Of a DNA stretch of 64,000 nt, positions 41,651 through 50,582 are shown in pieces. Below the pieces are notes generated by a model. That model ran no database searches and had not been told where the DNA came from. It saw only the letters and a list, made by a program, of their open reading frames with translations. Location of the stretch: NCBI GenBank assembly GCA_903909375.1, contig CAIVVM010000063.1, positions 1 through 64,000 of the forward strand, written 5' to 3'. Made by a program: the position numbers and the translations under genes. Every line of letters starts with the position of its first letter. Within the stretch, counting starts at the first letter, position 1. The DNA is from an uncultured Alphaproteobacteria bacterium. GTDB lineage: Bacteria > Pseudomonadota > Alphaproteobacteria > Caulobacterales > Caulobacteraceae.

Positions 41651-42994
41651 TTGGAAACGAGTTCGAACCCGCGGTTGAATGTGGCCGTCATCGGCGCGGG
41701 AATTGCCGGTCTCTCCACCGCCTGGCTGCTGTCTGGCGAACATAAGGTGACCCTGTTCGAGGCTGATCCCCGACTGGGCGGCCACGCCCACACCGCCGAC
41801 GCGCCCGGCCACCATGGCACTGTGCCGGTCGACACCGGGTTCATTGTCTACAACGAGGGCAACTACCCCAATTTCACCGCCCTGCTGGATCACCTGGACG
41901 TGCCCAGCCTCAACGCGGACATGTCGCTCAGCGTCTCGCTGGATGACGGGGCGTTCGAGTACTCCAGCTTTGGTCTTGGCGGCGTCTTCGCCCAGAAACG
42001 CAATCTGCTGTCGCCCCGGTTCTGGCGGCTCCTGCTGGATATCTCGCGGTTCTTCCGTACGGCGCCGCGCGACGTCGCCGAACTGGAGCGCAACGCCACG
42101 CCGCTGGACGACTATCTGAAGGCCAAGGGCTATGGCCCGGCGTTCCGCGACGACCATCTGCTGCCGCAAGCCGCCGCCATCTGGTCGACCCCGCTTGACC
42201 AGATCGGCAGTTACCCCGCCGCGTCGTTGATCCGGTTTTTCCAGAACCACGGCATGATGACCATCACCGGTCGCGGGCTGTGGCGCACGGTGGCAGGCGG
42301 CTCGCGGGCCTATGTGACCCGGCTGGCCGAGGCCTTCCAGGGCGAGGTGCGCAAGGGCGTGCGCGTGGCCGGCGTCCACCGCGACGCCAACGGTGTGGAG
42401 TTGCGCCTGGCCGGCGGCTCGCGGGAACGGTTCGACCATGTGGTGATCGCCACCCATGGCGACGCCGCGCTGGGCCTGCTGGATGATCCGACACCTGACG
42501 AGAAACGGCTGCTGGGCGCCTTCAGATACAGCCGCAACCTGATCGCCCTGCACACGGACACCGTGCTCATGCCCAGGCGCCGGGCGGCCTGGACCAGCTG
42601 GAACCACATCGGAATGCGCAGCGCGCCGGGCGAAGGGTCGGTGACCTACTGGATGACGCGGTTGCAAAGCCTGCAGGGTGCGCCGGACCTGTTCGCTACC
42701 CTCAACCCCAACAAGGAGATCGCGGCCGACAAGCTGATCAAGACCGAGGTTTACGACCATCCCCTGTTTGACGCCGGCGCCATCGCCGCCCAGCAGGAAA
42801 TCTGGGACATCCAGGGTGCGCGGCGGACCTGGTTCTGCGGCTCCTACCTGGGGCACGGCTTCCACGAGGATGCGCTGCAGTCGGGCCTTGCAGTGGCCGA
42901 ACAACTGGGCGGCGTGCGTCGGCCCTGGAACGTCGAGAATGAAAGCGGCCGCATCCATGTGCGGCCGGCCCCACAGGCGGAGGCGGCGGCCTGA
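41651..42994 (+). CDS. FAD-dependent amine-oxidase-like oxidoreductase of lipid cluster
   Basis: A 447-residue flavoprotein. The dinucleotide fold reads [20 protein letters not shown] (GxGxxG), then [13 protein letters not shown], and [20 protein letters not shown] typical of this family (COG2907). The C-terminal half closes the FAD site with [20 protein letters not shown]. The start is TTG at 41651 with AGGGA 10 bases upstream. It is always found with DUF1365, CFA-type and DUF1295 genes in many proteobacteria and is thought to oxidise or desaturate membrane fatty acids. It overlaps the DUF1365 start by one base (TGATG). Confidence 0.9.
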   Translation: METSSNPRLNVAVIGAGIAGLSTAWLLSGEHKVTLFEADPRLGGHAHTADAPGHHGTVPVDTGFIVYNEGNYPNFTALLDHLDVPSLNADMSLSVSLDDGAFEYSSFGLGGVFAQKRNLLSPRFWRLLLDISRFFRTAPRDVAELERNATPLDDYLKAKGYGPAFRDDHLLPQAAAIWSTPLDQIGSYPAASLIRFFQNHGMMTITGRGLWRTVAGGSRAYVTRLAEAFQGEVRKGVRVAGVHRDANGVELRLAGGSRERFDHVVIATHGDAALGLLDDPTPDEKRLLGAFRYSRNLIALHTDTVLMPRRRAAWTSWNHIGMRSAPGEGSVTYWMTRLQSLQGAPDLFATLNPNKEIAADKLIKTEVYDHPLFDAGAIAAQQEIWDIQGARRTWFCGSYLGHGFHEDALQSGLAVAEQLGGVRRPWNVENESGRIHVRPAPQAEAAA

Positions 42995-43770
42995 TGTTCG
43001 CCTCCGGGCTCTATGCCGGGGTGGTGAGTCATACCCGGCTGAAGCCGAGGCGCCACGCGCTACGCTATCGCATCTTCATGTTGCTGCTGGATCTGGACGA
43101 ACTGGAGGCGCTGGACCGGGGCCTGAAGCTGTTTTCGCTGAGACGCTTCAATCTGGTGGGGTTCAATCCCGCCCGGCACGGCGATGGCTCGTCCACACCG
43201 CTCAAGGCCCAGGTCGAGGCGCAACTTGCCTCGGCGGACATCCCTCATGGCGGAAGCATCCGGATGCTGGCCATGCCGACCATTCTGGGCATGGGGTTCA
43301 ACCCCATCACGGTGTTCTTCTGTCACCGCCCGGACGGGGCGTTGAGTGCGATCCTCTACGAGGTCAACAACACCTTCGGCGAACGTCACAGCTATCTGAT
43401 CCCTGCGAACGACGCGCCGGTGGTGAAGCAGGCCTGCGAAAAGGGCTTCTACGTCTCGCCGTTCATGGACATGGACTTGAGCTACGCCTTCCGGGTGCGC
43501 CCGCCAGGCGAGCAGGTGCAGGTCTTGGTGGACGTGGATGACGCCGAGGGCCGGGTGCTGGCCACGGGATTTGTGGCGACGCGACAGGAGCTCACCGACC
43601 GGGCGCTTGCCCGCGCCTGGCTGACCCATCCATTGATGACGCTGGGCGTGGTGGGCGCCATCCACTGGGAGGCGCTCTGGATCTGGCTCAAGGGCGAGAA
43701 GGTGCGCCAGCGACCGGCGAAACCGGCGTGGCCGGTGACGGTGGTGACGCCAGCGTCACTTGCGGCCTGA
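42994..43770 (+). CDS. DUF1365 family protein of lipid cluster
   Basis: A 258-residue soluble protein of the DUF1365 family: [60 protein letters not shown] and EVNNTFGERHSYLIP are the conserved blocks. Biochemical role not established; it travels with the FAD oxidoreductase and the CFA-type methyltransferase. The last 83 bases overlap the 3' end of the opposing DUF4239 gene, an unusually long convergent overlap. Confidence 0.9.
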   Translation: MFASGLYAGVVSHTRLKPRRHALRYRIFMLLLDLDELEALDRGLKLFSLRRFNLVGFNPARHGDGSSTPLKAQVEAQLASADIPHGGSIRMLAMPTILGMGFNPITVFFCHRPDGALSAILYEVNNTFGERHSYLIPANDAPVVKQACEKGFYVSPFMDMDLSYAFRVRPPGEQVQVLVDVDDAEGRVLATGFVATRQELTDRALARAWLTHPLMTLGVVGAIHWEALWIWLKGEKVRQRPAKPAWPVTVVTPASLAA

Positions 43771-44530
43771 AGCTGGCGACGAGCCCCTCCATCGGCTCCT
43801 GGCTCACCTGAATGGATCCTCCTCGCGGACGATCCAGATCCAGAATGAGGGTGAGCGCCAGGGTGAGCAGCAGGTGCATCAGGGCCGAAACCGGCCGATG
43901 GCTTCGACTCGAACCGCTCAGTGCAAATCCGAGGACGCCTGCTGCGATGACCGCATAGACGAACAGAACGACGGCGACGGTCGCCGGCAGCCTGGCGGCA
44001 TGGGCCGCCTCGCGCTCGGCGCCAATATCGATGGTTTCGTTGATGGCGCTGACCACCAGGGCCGCCAGGGGTGTGGTCCGGATCGGCGCCACCCCGGCCA
44101 GGGTGTCGGCCTGTAGCCGCTCGCGCAGAACTTCAGACTGTGCGGCGAGCTGAGGCTTCCGGGCGACATCCGCCTGGCCGTAGAGCAGGCGGGTCCGCGC
44201 ATAGTCGCGCAGCAGGGCGGAAAGCGCCGGCCCGGCCGGCGCCTCGAGCAACTGGACACGCATCTCTGCAGTGCCGATCGCATTGGCTTCCGACACCACC
44301 AGAGCGCGCCGCGTCTCATAGCGGTCCAGCGCCATGCCAAAGGTGAAACCGATCAGCAGAGCCAGCAGCCCGAACACGCCGGAGAGGATGTATCCGTGCG
44401 CCGCGTCACGATGCGGATCGCCCGCTGATCGCGAGCCCAGTCTGACCCCGAACTCCCAGGCCCCCATCAGGCCTGCAAAACTCAGGAGGCCGATCAGGCC
44501 CAGCGGCCAGGTGAGCAGTAATGCGTCCAT
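43688..44530 (-). CDS. DUF4239 (bestrophin-like) membrane protein
   Basis: A 280-residue membrane protein with two N-terminal helices (LTWPLGLIGLLSFAGLMGAW and GYILSGVFGLLALLIGFTFG), a soluble helical middle (ANAIGTAEMRVQLLEAPAGP) and two further helices. ALDRYETRRALVVSEANAIG is the family hallmark. Function unknown; the fold is likened to bestrophin anion channels. The Pro/Ser-rich C-tail (TLASPPSPATPVSPVAGAPS) lies in the part that overlaps the DUF1365 gene and may be a recent extension after loss of an earlier stop. Confidence 0.82.
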   Translation of the reverse strand: MDALLLTWPLGLIGLLSFAGLMGAWEFGVRLGSRSAGDPHRDAAHGYILSGVFGLLALLIGFTFGMALDRYETRRALVVSEANAIGTAEMRVQLLEAPAGPALSALLRDYARTRLLYGQADVARKPQLAAQSEVLRERLQADTLAGVAPIRTTPLAALVVSAINETIDIGAEREAAHAARLPATVAVVLFVYAVIAAGVLGFALSGSSRSHRPVSALMHLLLTLALTLILDLDRPRGGSIQVSQEPMEGLVASFRPQVTLASPPSPATPVSPVAGAPSRP

Positions 44531-44561
44531 ATTCGGTTTCGGCCCCCAACGCGCCCCGGCT

Positions 44562-45353
44562 CTATCCCATGCTCACGGTCGGCGCGCCAGCCTTCCGGAA
44601 CACCCAGATGTCGCCGTCGCCGTGCAGGTCGATCGGGGGACGATCCAGGACGAACCCCGCCTCTGTAGCGAAGGTGACCGGGTCCTGCATATAGAGGACC
44701 AGCCGCTCGGAGGAGCGTTGCAGCTCCGCGCCCGAAGCGTCCACTACCGTGTAATCCAGCACCTGCTCCAGCCGGTTGATGCCTTCGCGGAACTGCCGCT
44801 CGCGAACATAGAGACGCAGACGGCGTCCGCCTTCCAGCGGCAGATCCTTGACCATTGCGCGAGGGTCAATGGGCCCAAGGCTGCGCATCAACTCCAGCCT
44901 GGGCAGATGTACGGCGAATAGTCCGCCGCCCTCCAGATGGCGCGCCGCGTTGCGAAAGCCGTTTCGCCAGGCTGCACCCGCCGGGACATGCGCCAGCGTG
45001 TGATAGGGGCAGATCGCCAGATCGAAAGTCTGTTTCAGATCCAGGGACGTGAGGTCGCCCAGACGCAGCGAGATCCTGGCCGCCACCTCTGGCTCCAGAT
45101 CCTCGACGTGGCGCTTCGCCTGCGCCAGCATGGCGGCGGCGATATCAACGCCGGTGACCGTGAAACCCCGCCGCGCCAGATTGCAGGTCAGCCGCCCGGT
45201 GCCGGCGCCCAGCTCAAGGATCGTGGCGCCGGGTTCAGCCAGGCCTGCATAGATATCCTCATCGCCGCGCAGACGCAGGTCAGCGGCGGTGATCAGGTCG
45301 TAGTAGGCCGCGCTCAGCGCGCCGTCGCCATAGTAGGACCTCGTCTTCGCCAT
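44562..45353 (-). CDS. SAM-dependent methyltransferase (class I)
   Basis: A 263-residue cytosolic methyltransferase. Motif I is TILELGAGTGRLTCNLARRG, followed by TGVDIAAAMLAQAKR (motif II) and LAICPYHTLAHV (motif IV/post-II). The start MAKTRSYYGDGALSAAYYDL is typical of small-molecule methyltransferases of the Methyltransf_25 type. Substrate unknown. ATG 45353 chosen; the frame upstream overlaps the divergent LemA leader. It lies 31 bases after the DUF4239 gene's start, on the same strand. Confidence 0.85.
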   Translation of the reverse strand: MAKTRSYYGDGALSAAYYDLITAADLRLRGDEDIYAGLAEPGATILELGAGTGRLTCNLARRGFTVTGVDIAAAMLAQAKRHVEDLEPEVAARISLRLGDLTSLDLKQTFDLAICPYHTLAHVPAGAAWRNGFRNAARHLEGGGLFAVHLPRLELMRSLGPIDPRAMVKDLPLEGGRRLRLYVRERQFREGINRLEQVLDYTVVDASGAELQRSSERLVLYMQDPVTFATEAGFVLDRPPIDLHGDGDIWVFRKAGAPTVSMG

Positions 45354-45429
45354 CGGTTGTTTGTGCCCGCACCGTTGCGCCAGATCAATGCGGGGTCCAC
45401 ATATCCGCCAGACTATCGGGGGAATGCCC

Positions 45430-46080
45430 ATGACCAACCTGACCCGGAACCTCAAGCGCCTGGCGCTGGTGATGCTGCTGCCGCTGGCGCTCGGCGCCTG
45501 CGGGATCAACGCGATCCCCACCAAGGAGGAGAAGGCCAAGGCCCAGTGGGCCGAGGTCCAGAACCAGTACCAACGCCGCAGCGATCTGATCCCCAACCTT
45601 GTCGCCACCGTGAAGGGTTACGCAGCCCAGGAGAGCTCGGTCCTGATCGGGGTTTCTGAAGCCCGCGCCGGCGCCATGCAGGTGAAATCCGACGCCAGCA
45701 TCACCACCGACCCGGCGGCGTTCCAGCGCTATGCCGCGGCGCAGAACAGCCTTTCGCTGGCCCTGGCGCCCATGCGGGTGCTGCAGGAGAATTATCCCGA
45801 CCTGAAGTCGAACACGAACTTCATGGCGCTGCAAAGCCAGCTGGAAGGCACCGAGAACCGCATCGCCATCTCGCGCCGCGACTACAACGAGGCGGTGCGT
45901 GATCTGAACACGACGCTGCGGACGTTCCCGCAGGTGATCTGGGCCAGGACCATGTACGCCTCGTCGAAGCCCATGGAGCTGTTCCAGGCCACGGCCTCGG
46001 CCCAGTCCGCGCCCAGCGTAGACTTCGCACCGGCCGGCGCAGCGCCAGGCTCAGCGCCGCCTGAACCCGCAAAGCCGTGA
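45430..46080 (+). CDS. LemA family lipoprotein
   Basis: A 216-residue LemA protein: after the N-terminal hydrophobic segment ending in lipobox LGAC comes the family core AKAQWAEVQNQYQRRSDLIP and NLVATVKGYAAQESSVLIGV, and the later block NRIAISRRDYNEAVRDLNTT. It is a helical coiled-coil protein of the membrane surface. The second ATG (45430) has GGGGGA 6 bases before it, better spaced than the ATG at 45424. It heads a LemA-TPM-TPM operon; LemA and TPM proteins are co-conserved, but their process is poorly known. Confidence 0.9.
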   Translation: MTNLTRNLKRLALVMLLPLALGACGINAIPTKEEKAKAQWAEVQNQYQRRSDLIPNLVATVKGYAAQESSVLIGVSEARAGAMQVKSDASITTDPAAFQRYAAAQNSLSLALAPMRVLQENYPDLKSNTNFMALQSQLEGTENRIAISRRDYNEAVRDLNTTLRTFPQVIWARTMYASSKPMELFQATASAQSAPSVDFAPAGAAPGSAPPEPAKP

Positions 46081-46856
46081 CGGCGATGGCAGGCGCGCGG
46101 GGTCTGATCCTCGCGCTCCTGATCCTGCTGTTCCCGGCGAGCGCCTTTTCAGCGCCGACCTTCCCGCCGCTGACCGGGCGTGTGGTCGACAACGCCCAGC
46201 TCCTGTCGCCACAGACCGAAGCGAAACTGACCGGCGAGCTGGCTGCCCTGGAACAGAAGACCGGCCGCCAGCTGGTGGTCGCCACCCTGCCAACCCTGCA
46301 GGGCTATGAGATCGAGGACTACGGCTATCAGTTGCTCCGCACCTGGGGCATCGGCCGAAAGGCCGAGAACGATGGCGTGATCCTGATCGTGGCGCCCAAT
46401 GAAAAGGCTGTCCGCGTAGAGGTCGGCTATGGCCTCGAGCCGGTGCTGACGGACGCACTGTCGAGCGTGATCATCCACCGCGCCCTGTTGCCGGCTTTCC
46501 GCGAAGGCCGGTTTGAGGACGGCGTCGTCGCCGGGACCGAGGCGTTGGTGAAGCAGCTGGAACTTCCGGACCCGGAAGCCCGGGCCCTTGTCGCTCAGGC
46601 GGCTGCGCAGGGCACATCGCAATCAATGCCCCGGGGCTCGGGCATTGCCCTGCTCGTCGCGATGGTCGTTGTGTTCCTGATCCTGAGCGTTCTGATGCGC
46701 GTCTTCGGCGTGCGCCGAACCGGCGTAGGCCTCTGGTGGCTGGCCTCGGTCCTGTTGTCCAACACGGGACGAGGCGGTGGCTGGAGCCGTGGCGGCGGCG
46801 GGTTCTCCGGCGGCGGCGGATCGGGCGGCGGCGGCGGCGCGTCGGGACGGTGGTAG
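46077..46856 (+). CDS. TPM-domain (YgcG-type) secreted protein with Gly-rich tail
   Basis: A 259-residue protein with a signal peptide (LILALLILLFPASAFS), a TPM domain (FPPLTGRVVDNAQLLSPQTE, WGIGRKAENDGVILIVAPNE, VRVEVGYGLEPVLTDALSSV), a membrane helix near residues 185-210 and a C-terminal tail SRGGGGFSGGGGSGGGGGAS. The start GTG 46077 overlaps the LemA stop as GTGA; an ATG at 46086 is an alternative. Membrane-anchored TPM proteins have been linked to photosystem repair in plants and cell-envelope functions in bacteria; the role here is unknown. Confidence 0.88.
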   Translation: MTAMAGARGLILALLILLFPASAFSAPTFPPLTGRVVDNAQLLSPQTEAKLTGELAALEQKTGRQLVVATLPTLQGYEIEDYGYQLLRTWGIGRKAENDGVILIVAPNEKAVRVEVGYGLEPVLTDALSSVIIHRALLPAFREGRFEDGVVAGTEALVKQLELPDPEARALVAQAAAQGTSQSMPRGSGIALLVAMVVVFLILSVLMRVFGVRRTGVGLWWLASVLLSNTGRGGGWSRGGGGFSGGGGSGGGGGASGRW

Positions 46857-46857
46857 G

Positions 46858-47571
46858 ATGAAGACTGATCGTCTCACACCTGCGGATCTGTCGGCGATTG
46901 AAGCGGCCGTGCGCGAGGCCGAGACCCGGACGTCCGGAGAGATCTACTGCGTCGTCGCCGAAGAGAGCTCGGACTATCACGGCACCCCCATCGCCTGGGG
47001 CGCGGGCGTGGCTCTACTGGCGCCGGCGATCCTGCTGGCCATGGGCCTTCAGGTCAGCGCGCCGGATACGCTTTCCATGGGCGGCTGGACCGCATCCCAG
47101 GTCGAGGATGTCGGCGAGGCCGCGGCCCGGGCCGCTCTGATCGGGACCCTCGTGCTTCAGGCCGTCCTGTTTGTGGCGACGGTCCTGCTGGTCTCGATCC
47201 GGCCCATCCGCCGCGCCCTGACCCCGCCCGGCATGAAACGAAGCCAGGTGCGCCAGCGGGCCGAGGAGCAGTTCCTCGCAAGGAACCTGCACACCACGCG
47301 CGAGCGCACCGGCGTTCTGATCTATGTGTCCTTCGCCGAGCGGATGGCGGAGTTGATCGCCGACGAGACCATCCACGCCCAGGTCGTCGAGCGCACCTGG
47401 GACACCGCCATGGCGGCGCTGATCGAGGGGCTCAGGCGCGGCGACGCCGTCGGCGGCTTCCGCGCCGCCATCAGCCAGTGCGCGGACGTCCTGCAGCAGG
47501 GCTTTCCCGCGCGGCCCGATGACAATCCCAATGAGCTTTCTGACGCGGTTGTGGTGTTGCCGCCGGCCTAG
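46858..47571 (+). CDS. Second TPM-domain membrane protein
   Basis: A 237-residue protein starting MKTDRLTPADLSAIEAAVRE with the TPM opening RTSGEIYCVVAEESSDYHGT. Two membrane helices (AGVALLAPAILLAMGLQV and LIGTLVLQAVLFVATVLLVS) interrupt the domain before NLHTTRERTGVLIYVSFAER and ETIHAQVVERTWDTAMAALI. It lacks a signal peptide and a Gly-rich tail. It follows the first TPM gene with one base between stop and start, completing a LemA-TPM-TPM unit. Confidence 0.86.
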   Translation: MKTDRLTPADLSAIEAAVREAETRTSGEIYCVVAEESSDYHGTPIAWGAGVALLAPAILLAMGLQVSAPDTLSMGGWTASQVEDVGEAAARAALIGTLVLQAVLFVATVLLVSIRPIRRALTPPGMKRSQVRQRAEEQFLARNLHTTRERTGVLIYVSFAERMAELIADETIHAQVVERTWDTAMAALIEGLRRGDAVGGFRAAISQCADVLQQGFPARPDDNPNELSDAVVVLPPA

Positions 47572-47675
47572 CTGTCGCTGCACCGCATGTTCTTTTTCGA
47601 CTGGACACGCAGAGCCGCTTTGCGGCGCCCCGATCGCGCGTTACCATCTCCTCAAAATCGGGAGACGACCGGGCC

Positions 47676-48140
47676 ATGGCCTATACTCTGAACGTCAACG
47701 GCAAGGCGCTTAGCGCCGATGTGGACGGCGATACGCCGTTGCTGTGGACCCTGCGCGACACGCTGGGAATTCTGGGCCCGAAGTATGGCTGCGGCGTCGC
47801 CGCCTGTGGCGCCTGCACCGTCCACGTTGACGGTCAGCCGATGCGATCCTGTCAGATCCCGACCGAGAGTGTCGGCAAGGCCAAGATCACCACCATTGAG
47901 GCGATGAGCGCCAACCCCGTCGGAAAGCGGGTGCAGGCGGCCTGGATGGAGCTTGACGTGGCCCAGTGCGGCTACTGCCAGGCGGGCCAGATCATGTCGG
48001 CCACCGCCCTGCTGACGAAGACACCCAAGCCGACCGACGCCCAGATCAACGAGGCCATGGACGGCAACATCTGTCGCTGCGCGACCTACACGCGGATCCG
48101 CGCCGCCATCAAGCGCGCCTCCGGCCAGAAGGAGGCCTGA
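47676..48140 (+). CDS. iorA: (2Fe-2S) small subunit of isoquinoline 1-oxidoreductase-type molybdoenzyme
   Basis: A 154-residue electron-transfer subunit. The plant-type [2Fe-2S] cluster ligands are C39, C44, C47 and C59 (YGCGVAACGACTVHVDG... SC); the second cluster ligands are C98, C101, C133 and C135 (QCGYCQAG, ICRCAT). The order fits xanthine-oxidase-family small subunits of the IorA type. It lies 3 bases before the large subunit gene, and the two form one operon. It would pass electrons from the Mo site to an external acceptor such as a cytochrome. Confidence 0.93.
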   Translation: MAYTLNVNGKALSADVDGDTPLLWTLRDTLGILGPKYGCGVAACGACTVHVDGQPMRSCQIPTESVGKAKITTIEAMSANPVGKRVQAAWMELDVAQCGYCQAGQIMSATALLTKTPKPTDAQINEAMDGNICRCATYTRIRAAIKRASGQKEA

Positions 48141-48143
48141 GCC

Positions 48144-50348
48144 ATGACCTATCATGACCTGAAGGCCAATCGCCGCGAGATCCTGACCTCGGTGAGCGCC
48201 GCCGGCCTGACCCTGTCATTCGCCATAGCCCCAAAGGCCGGCGCGCAGGAGAATGTGCAAACACCCCTGAACGCCTATGTCCGTGTGGCGCCCAATGGCA
48301 TCGTCACCGTGGTGGCCAAGAACCCCGAGCTCGGCCAGGGCGTCAAGACGATGCTGCCCATGCTGATCGCCGAGGAACTGGACGTCGCCTGGGAGAACGT
48401 CCGCGTCGAGCAGGCGCTGAGCGATCCCAAGCTCTATGGTCGTCAGTTCGCGGGCGGCAGCATGGCCACCCCGCTGCATTGGGACGAGTTGCGCCGCGTC
48501 GGCGCGGTGGCGCGCGCCATGCTGATCCAGGCAGCCGCCCTGGCCTGGAACTGCCCGCCCAGCGAGTGCTCGACGACGCCTGGCAACGTGCTTCACAAGG
48601 CGTCCGGCAAGTCGCGGACCTATGGCTCTCTGGCGCTGGCGTGCGCCACGATCACCCCGCCCGACCCCAGGTCCCTGACGCTCAAGGATCCCAAGACCTA
48701 CCGGATCATCGGCAAGCCGACCCCGCAGTACGATGTGGCCAAGATCGTCACCGGCCAGCCGCTGTTCGGCATCGACGTGGTGCGGCCCGGCATGCTGTTC
48801 GCCACCTACCAGAAGGCCGGCGTGTTCGGCGCCAAGGTGGCCAGCGCCGATGTGAGCGGCGCCCTGGCGGTCAAGGGCGTGCGCAAGGCCTTCGTGGTGG
48901 AAGGGACGGCCGACGCCATGTCGCCTCCCGGATCGCTCGGCCAGGGCCTGCTGCCCGGTGTCGCTGTCGTGGCGGACACCTGGTGGGCCGCGAACAAGGG
49001 TCGAAACAAGCTCAACATCACCTGGGCCGACCATCCGACCTCAAGTCAGTCAAGCAAGGGCTTCGCCGCCCAGGCGAAGGCGCTGTCGGCGGGCAAAGGG
49101 CAGCGCACAACCCGCAACGACGGTGACGTCGACGCCGCCCTGGCCAGTGCGGCCAAGACGGTCGAGGCGTCCTACTTCTATCCCTACCTCAGCCATGCCA
49201 ACCTGGAGCCCCAGAACTGCACGGCCGAGTTCAAGGACGGCAAGCTCGAGATCTGGGCCCCGACCCAGAATCCGGAACCGGGCCGTCAGCTCTGCGCCCG
49301 GACCCTTGGCATTAAGCCTGAGGACATCACGGTCCACATGGTCCGTGGCGGCGGCGGCTTCGGCCGGCGCCTCGCCAACGACTACATGGTCGAGGCGGCC
49401 TGGATTGCGCGGGAGACCGGCACGCCGGTCAAGCTCCTGTGGACCCGCGAAGACGACATGCAGCATGACCACTATCGTCCGGCAGGCTTCCACACCTTCC
49501 GCGGCGGGGTTGATGCGGCGGGCAATCTGGTGGCCCTGCACGATCACTTCGTGACCTTCGGCAACGGCACAGCGGCCTCGAACAGCGCGGGCATGGCGGC
49601 GGCGGAGTATCCCGCCCAGTTCGTGCCCAACCTTCGCTACGAGATCAGCATGATGCCGTCCGGCATTCCGACCGGTCCCCTGCGGGCGCCGGGCTCGAAT
49701 GCGCTGGCCTTCGTGTTCCAGTCCTTCATCGATGAGCTGGCCCATGCGGCCAAGGCCGATCCGCTTGCCTTCCAGATCAAGCTGCTGGGCGACAAGCCCG
49801 TGGTCGGCACGGCGCCGGCATCCTATGGCGCGGGCCGTATGGTCGGCGTTCTGAAGGCCGTTGGTGAAATGTCCGGCTGGGCGGGTCGTGGCAAGCTGCC
49901 CAAGGGCGAGGGCATGGGCGTGGCCTGTTACTACAGCCATATGGGCTACTTCGCCGAGGTGGCGCATGTGGCTGTGGCGCCGGATGGCGCCATCAAGGTC
50001 AAGAAGGTCTGGGTGGCCGCCGACGTGGGCCGCCAGATCATCAATCCGCACGGCGCGCTGAACCAGGTCCAGGGCTCGGTGCTGGACGGCCTGTCCGAGG
50101 CGCTGCACCAGCAGATCACGATCGATGCCGGTCGCGTGGAGCAGAACAACTTCACCGACTATCAGCTGATGCGGATCTCCGAGGCGCCGGCTGTGGAGGT
50201 GAAGTTCGTGATCACCGACTTCCCGCCGACGGGACTGGGCGAACCGGCCCTGCCACCGGCGATCCCGGCCCTGACCAACGCCATCTTCGCGGCCACCGGC
50301 AAGCGTATCCGCAGCCTGCCGATACAGACGGACATGCTGAAGGCCTGA
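48144..50348 (+). CDS. iorB: Molybdopterin-binding large subunit, IorB-type aldehyde/N-heterocycle oxidoreductase
   Basis: A 734-residue molybdenum-cofactor subunit. It starts MTYHDLKANRREILTSVSAA, a Tat-like RR region with an Ala-rich tail, suggesting periplasmic export. The Mo-cofactor motifs include ELGQGVKTMLPMLIAEELDV, VRGGGGFGRRLANDYM and the catalytic Glu in PPTGLGEPALPP (E700). The IorB family oxidises isoquinoline, nicotinate-like rings or aldehydes; the true substrate is not readable. No cytochrome or XdhC maturation gene is next to it. A hairpin terminator follows 40 bases later. Confidence 0.9.
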   Translation: MTYHDLKANRREILTSVSAAGLTLSFAIAPKAGAQENVQTPLNAYVRVAPNGIVTVVAKNPELGQGVKTMLPMLIAEELDVAWENVRVEQALSDPKLYGRQFAGGSMATPLHWDELRRVGAVARAMLIQAAALAWNCPPSECSTTPGNVLHKASGKSRTYGSLALACATITPPDPRSLTLKDPKTYRIIGKPTPQYDVAKIVTGQPLFGIDVVRPGMLFATYQKAGVFGAKVASADVSGALAVKGVRKAFVVEGTADAMSPPGSLGQGLLPGVAVVADTWWAANKGRNKLNITWADHPTSSQSSKGFAAQAKALSAGKGQRTTRNDGDVDAALASAAKTVEASYFYPYLSHANLEPQNCTAEFKDGKLEIWAPTQNPEPGRQLCARTLGIKPEDITVHMVRGGGGFGRRLANDYMVEAAWIARETGTPVKLLWTREDDMQHDHYRPAGFHTFRGGVDAAGNLVALHDHFVTFGNGTAASNSAGMAAAEYPAQFVPNLRYEISMMPSGIPTGPLRAPGSNALAFVFQSFIDELAHAAKADPLAFQIKLLGDKPVVGTAPASYGAGRMVGVLKAVGEMSGWAGRGKLPKGEGMGVACYYSHMGYFAEVAHVAVAPDGAIKVKKVWVAADVGRQIINPHGALNQVQGSVLDGLSEALHQQITIDAGRVEQNNFTDYQLMRISEAPAVEVKFVITDFPPTGLGEPALPPAIPALTNAIFAATGKRIRSLPIQTDMLKA

Positions 50349-50389
50349 GCCTCCGGGTTCAGGCTCCCGGATAGAAGATGATCCGGGTG

Positions 50390-50419
50390 CGCCGGAAAGC
50401 TGTCATCAGCTTTCCGGCG
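50390..50419 (+). terminator. Hairpin after iorAB
   Basis: A perfect 13-bp stem (50390-50402 with 50407-50419) around a TCAT loop, 41 bases after the iorB stop. Downstream is CGTCTTC rather than a clean T run, so it may be a weak intrinsic terminator or a 3'-stabilising structure. The remainder of 50420-50582 holds no feature I can name. Confidence 0.6.
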
Positions 50420-50582
50420 GCCTCGTCTTCAACGTGGGTGCGGTTTGAGGGCGCGGGCGTGGGGCTCGCCGCCGGTTTGAAGACACTTCCCTCGGCAATG
50501 CGGCGCGCAATTGTCGCCAAAGGCGCTTGGCGTCAGCCGCCGCATGCGCATGATGGCCCAACGGCCCATCAAGGCCGAGAGG

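Noticed and set aside
47614-47626. GCCGC-TTT-GCGGC as terminator of the LemA-TPM operon
   Set aside because: Short stem, no T tract, and closer to the iorA start than to the upstream stop; too weak to list.
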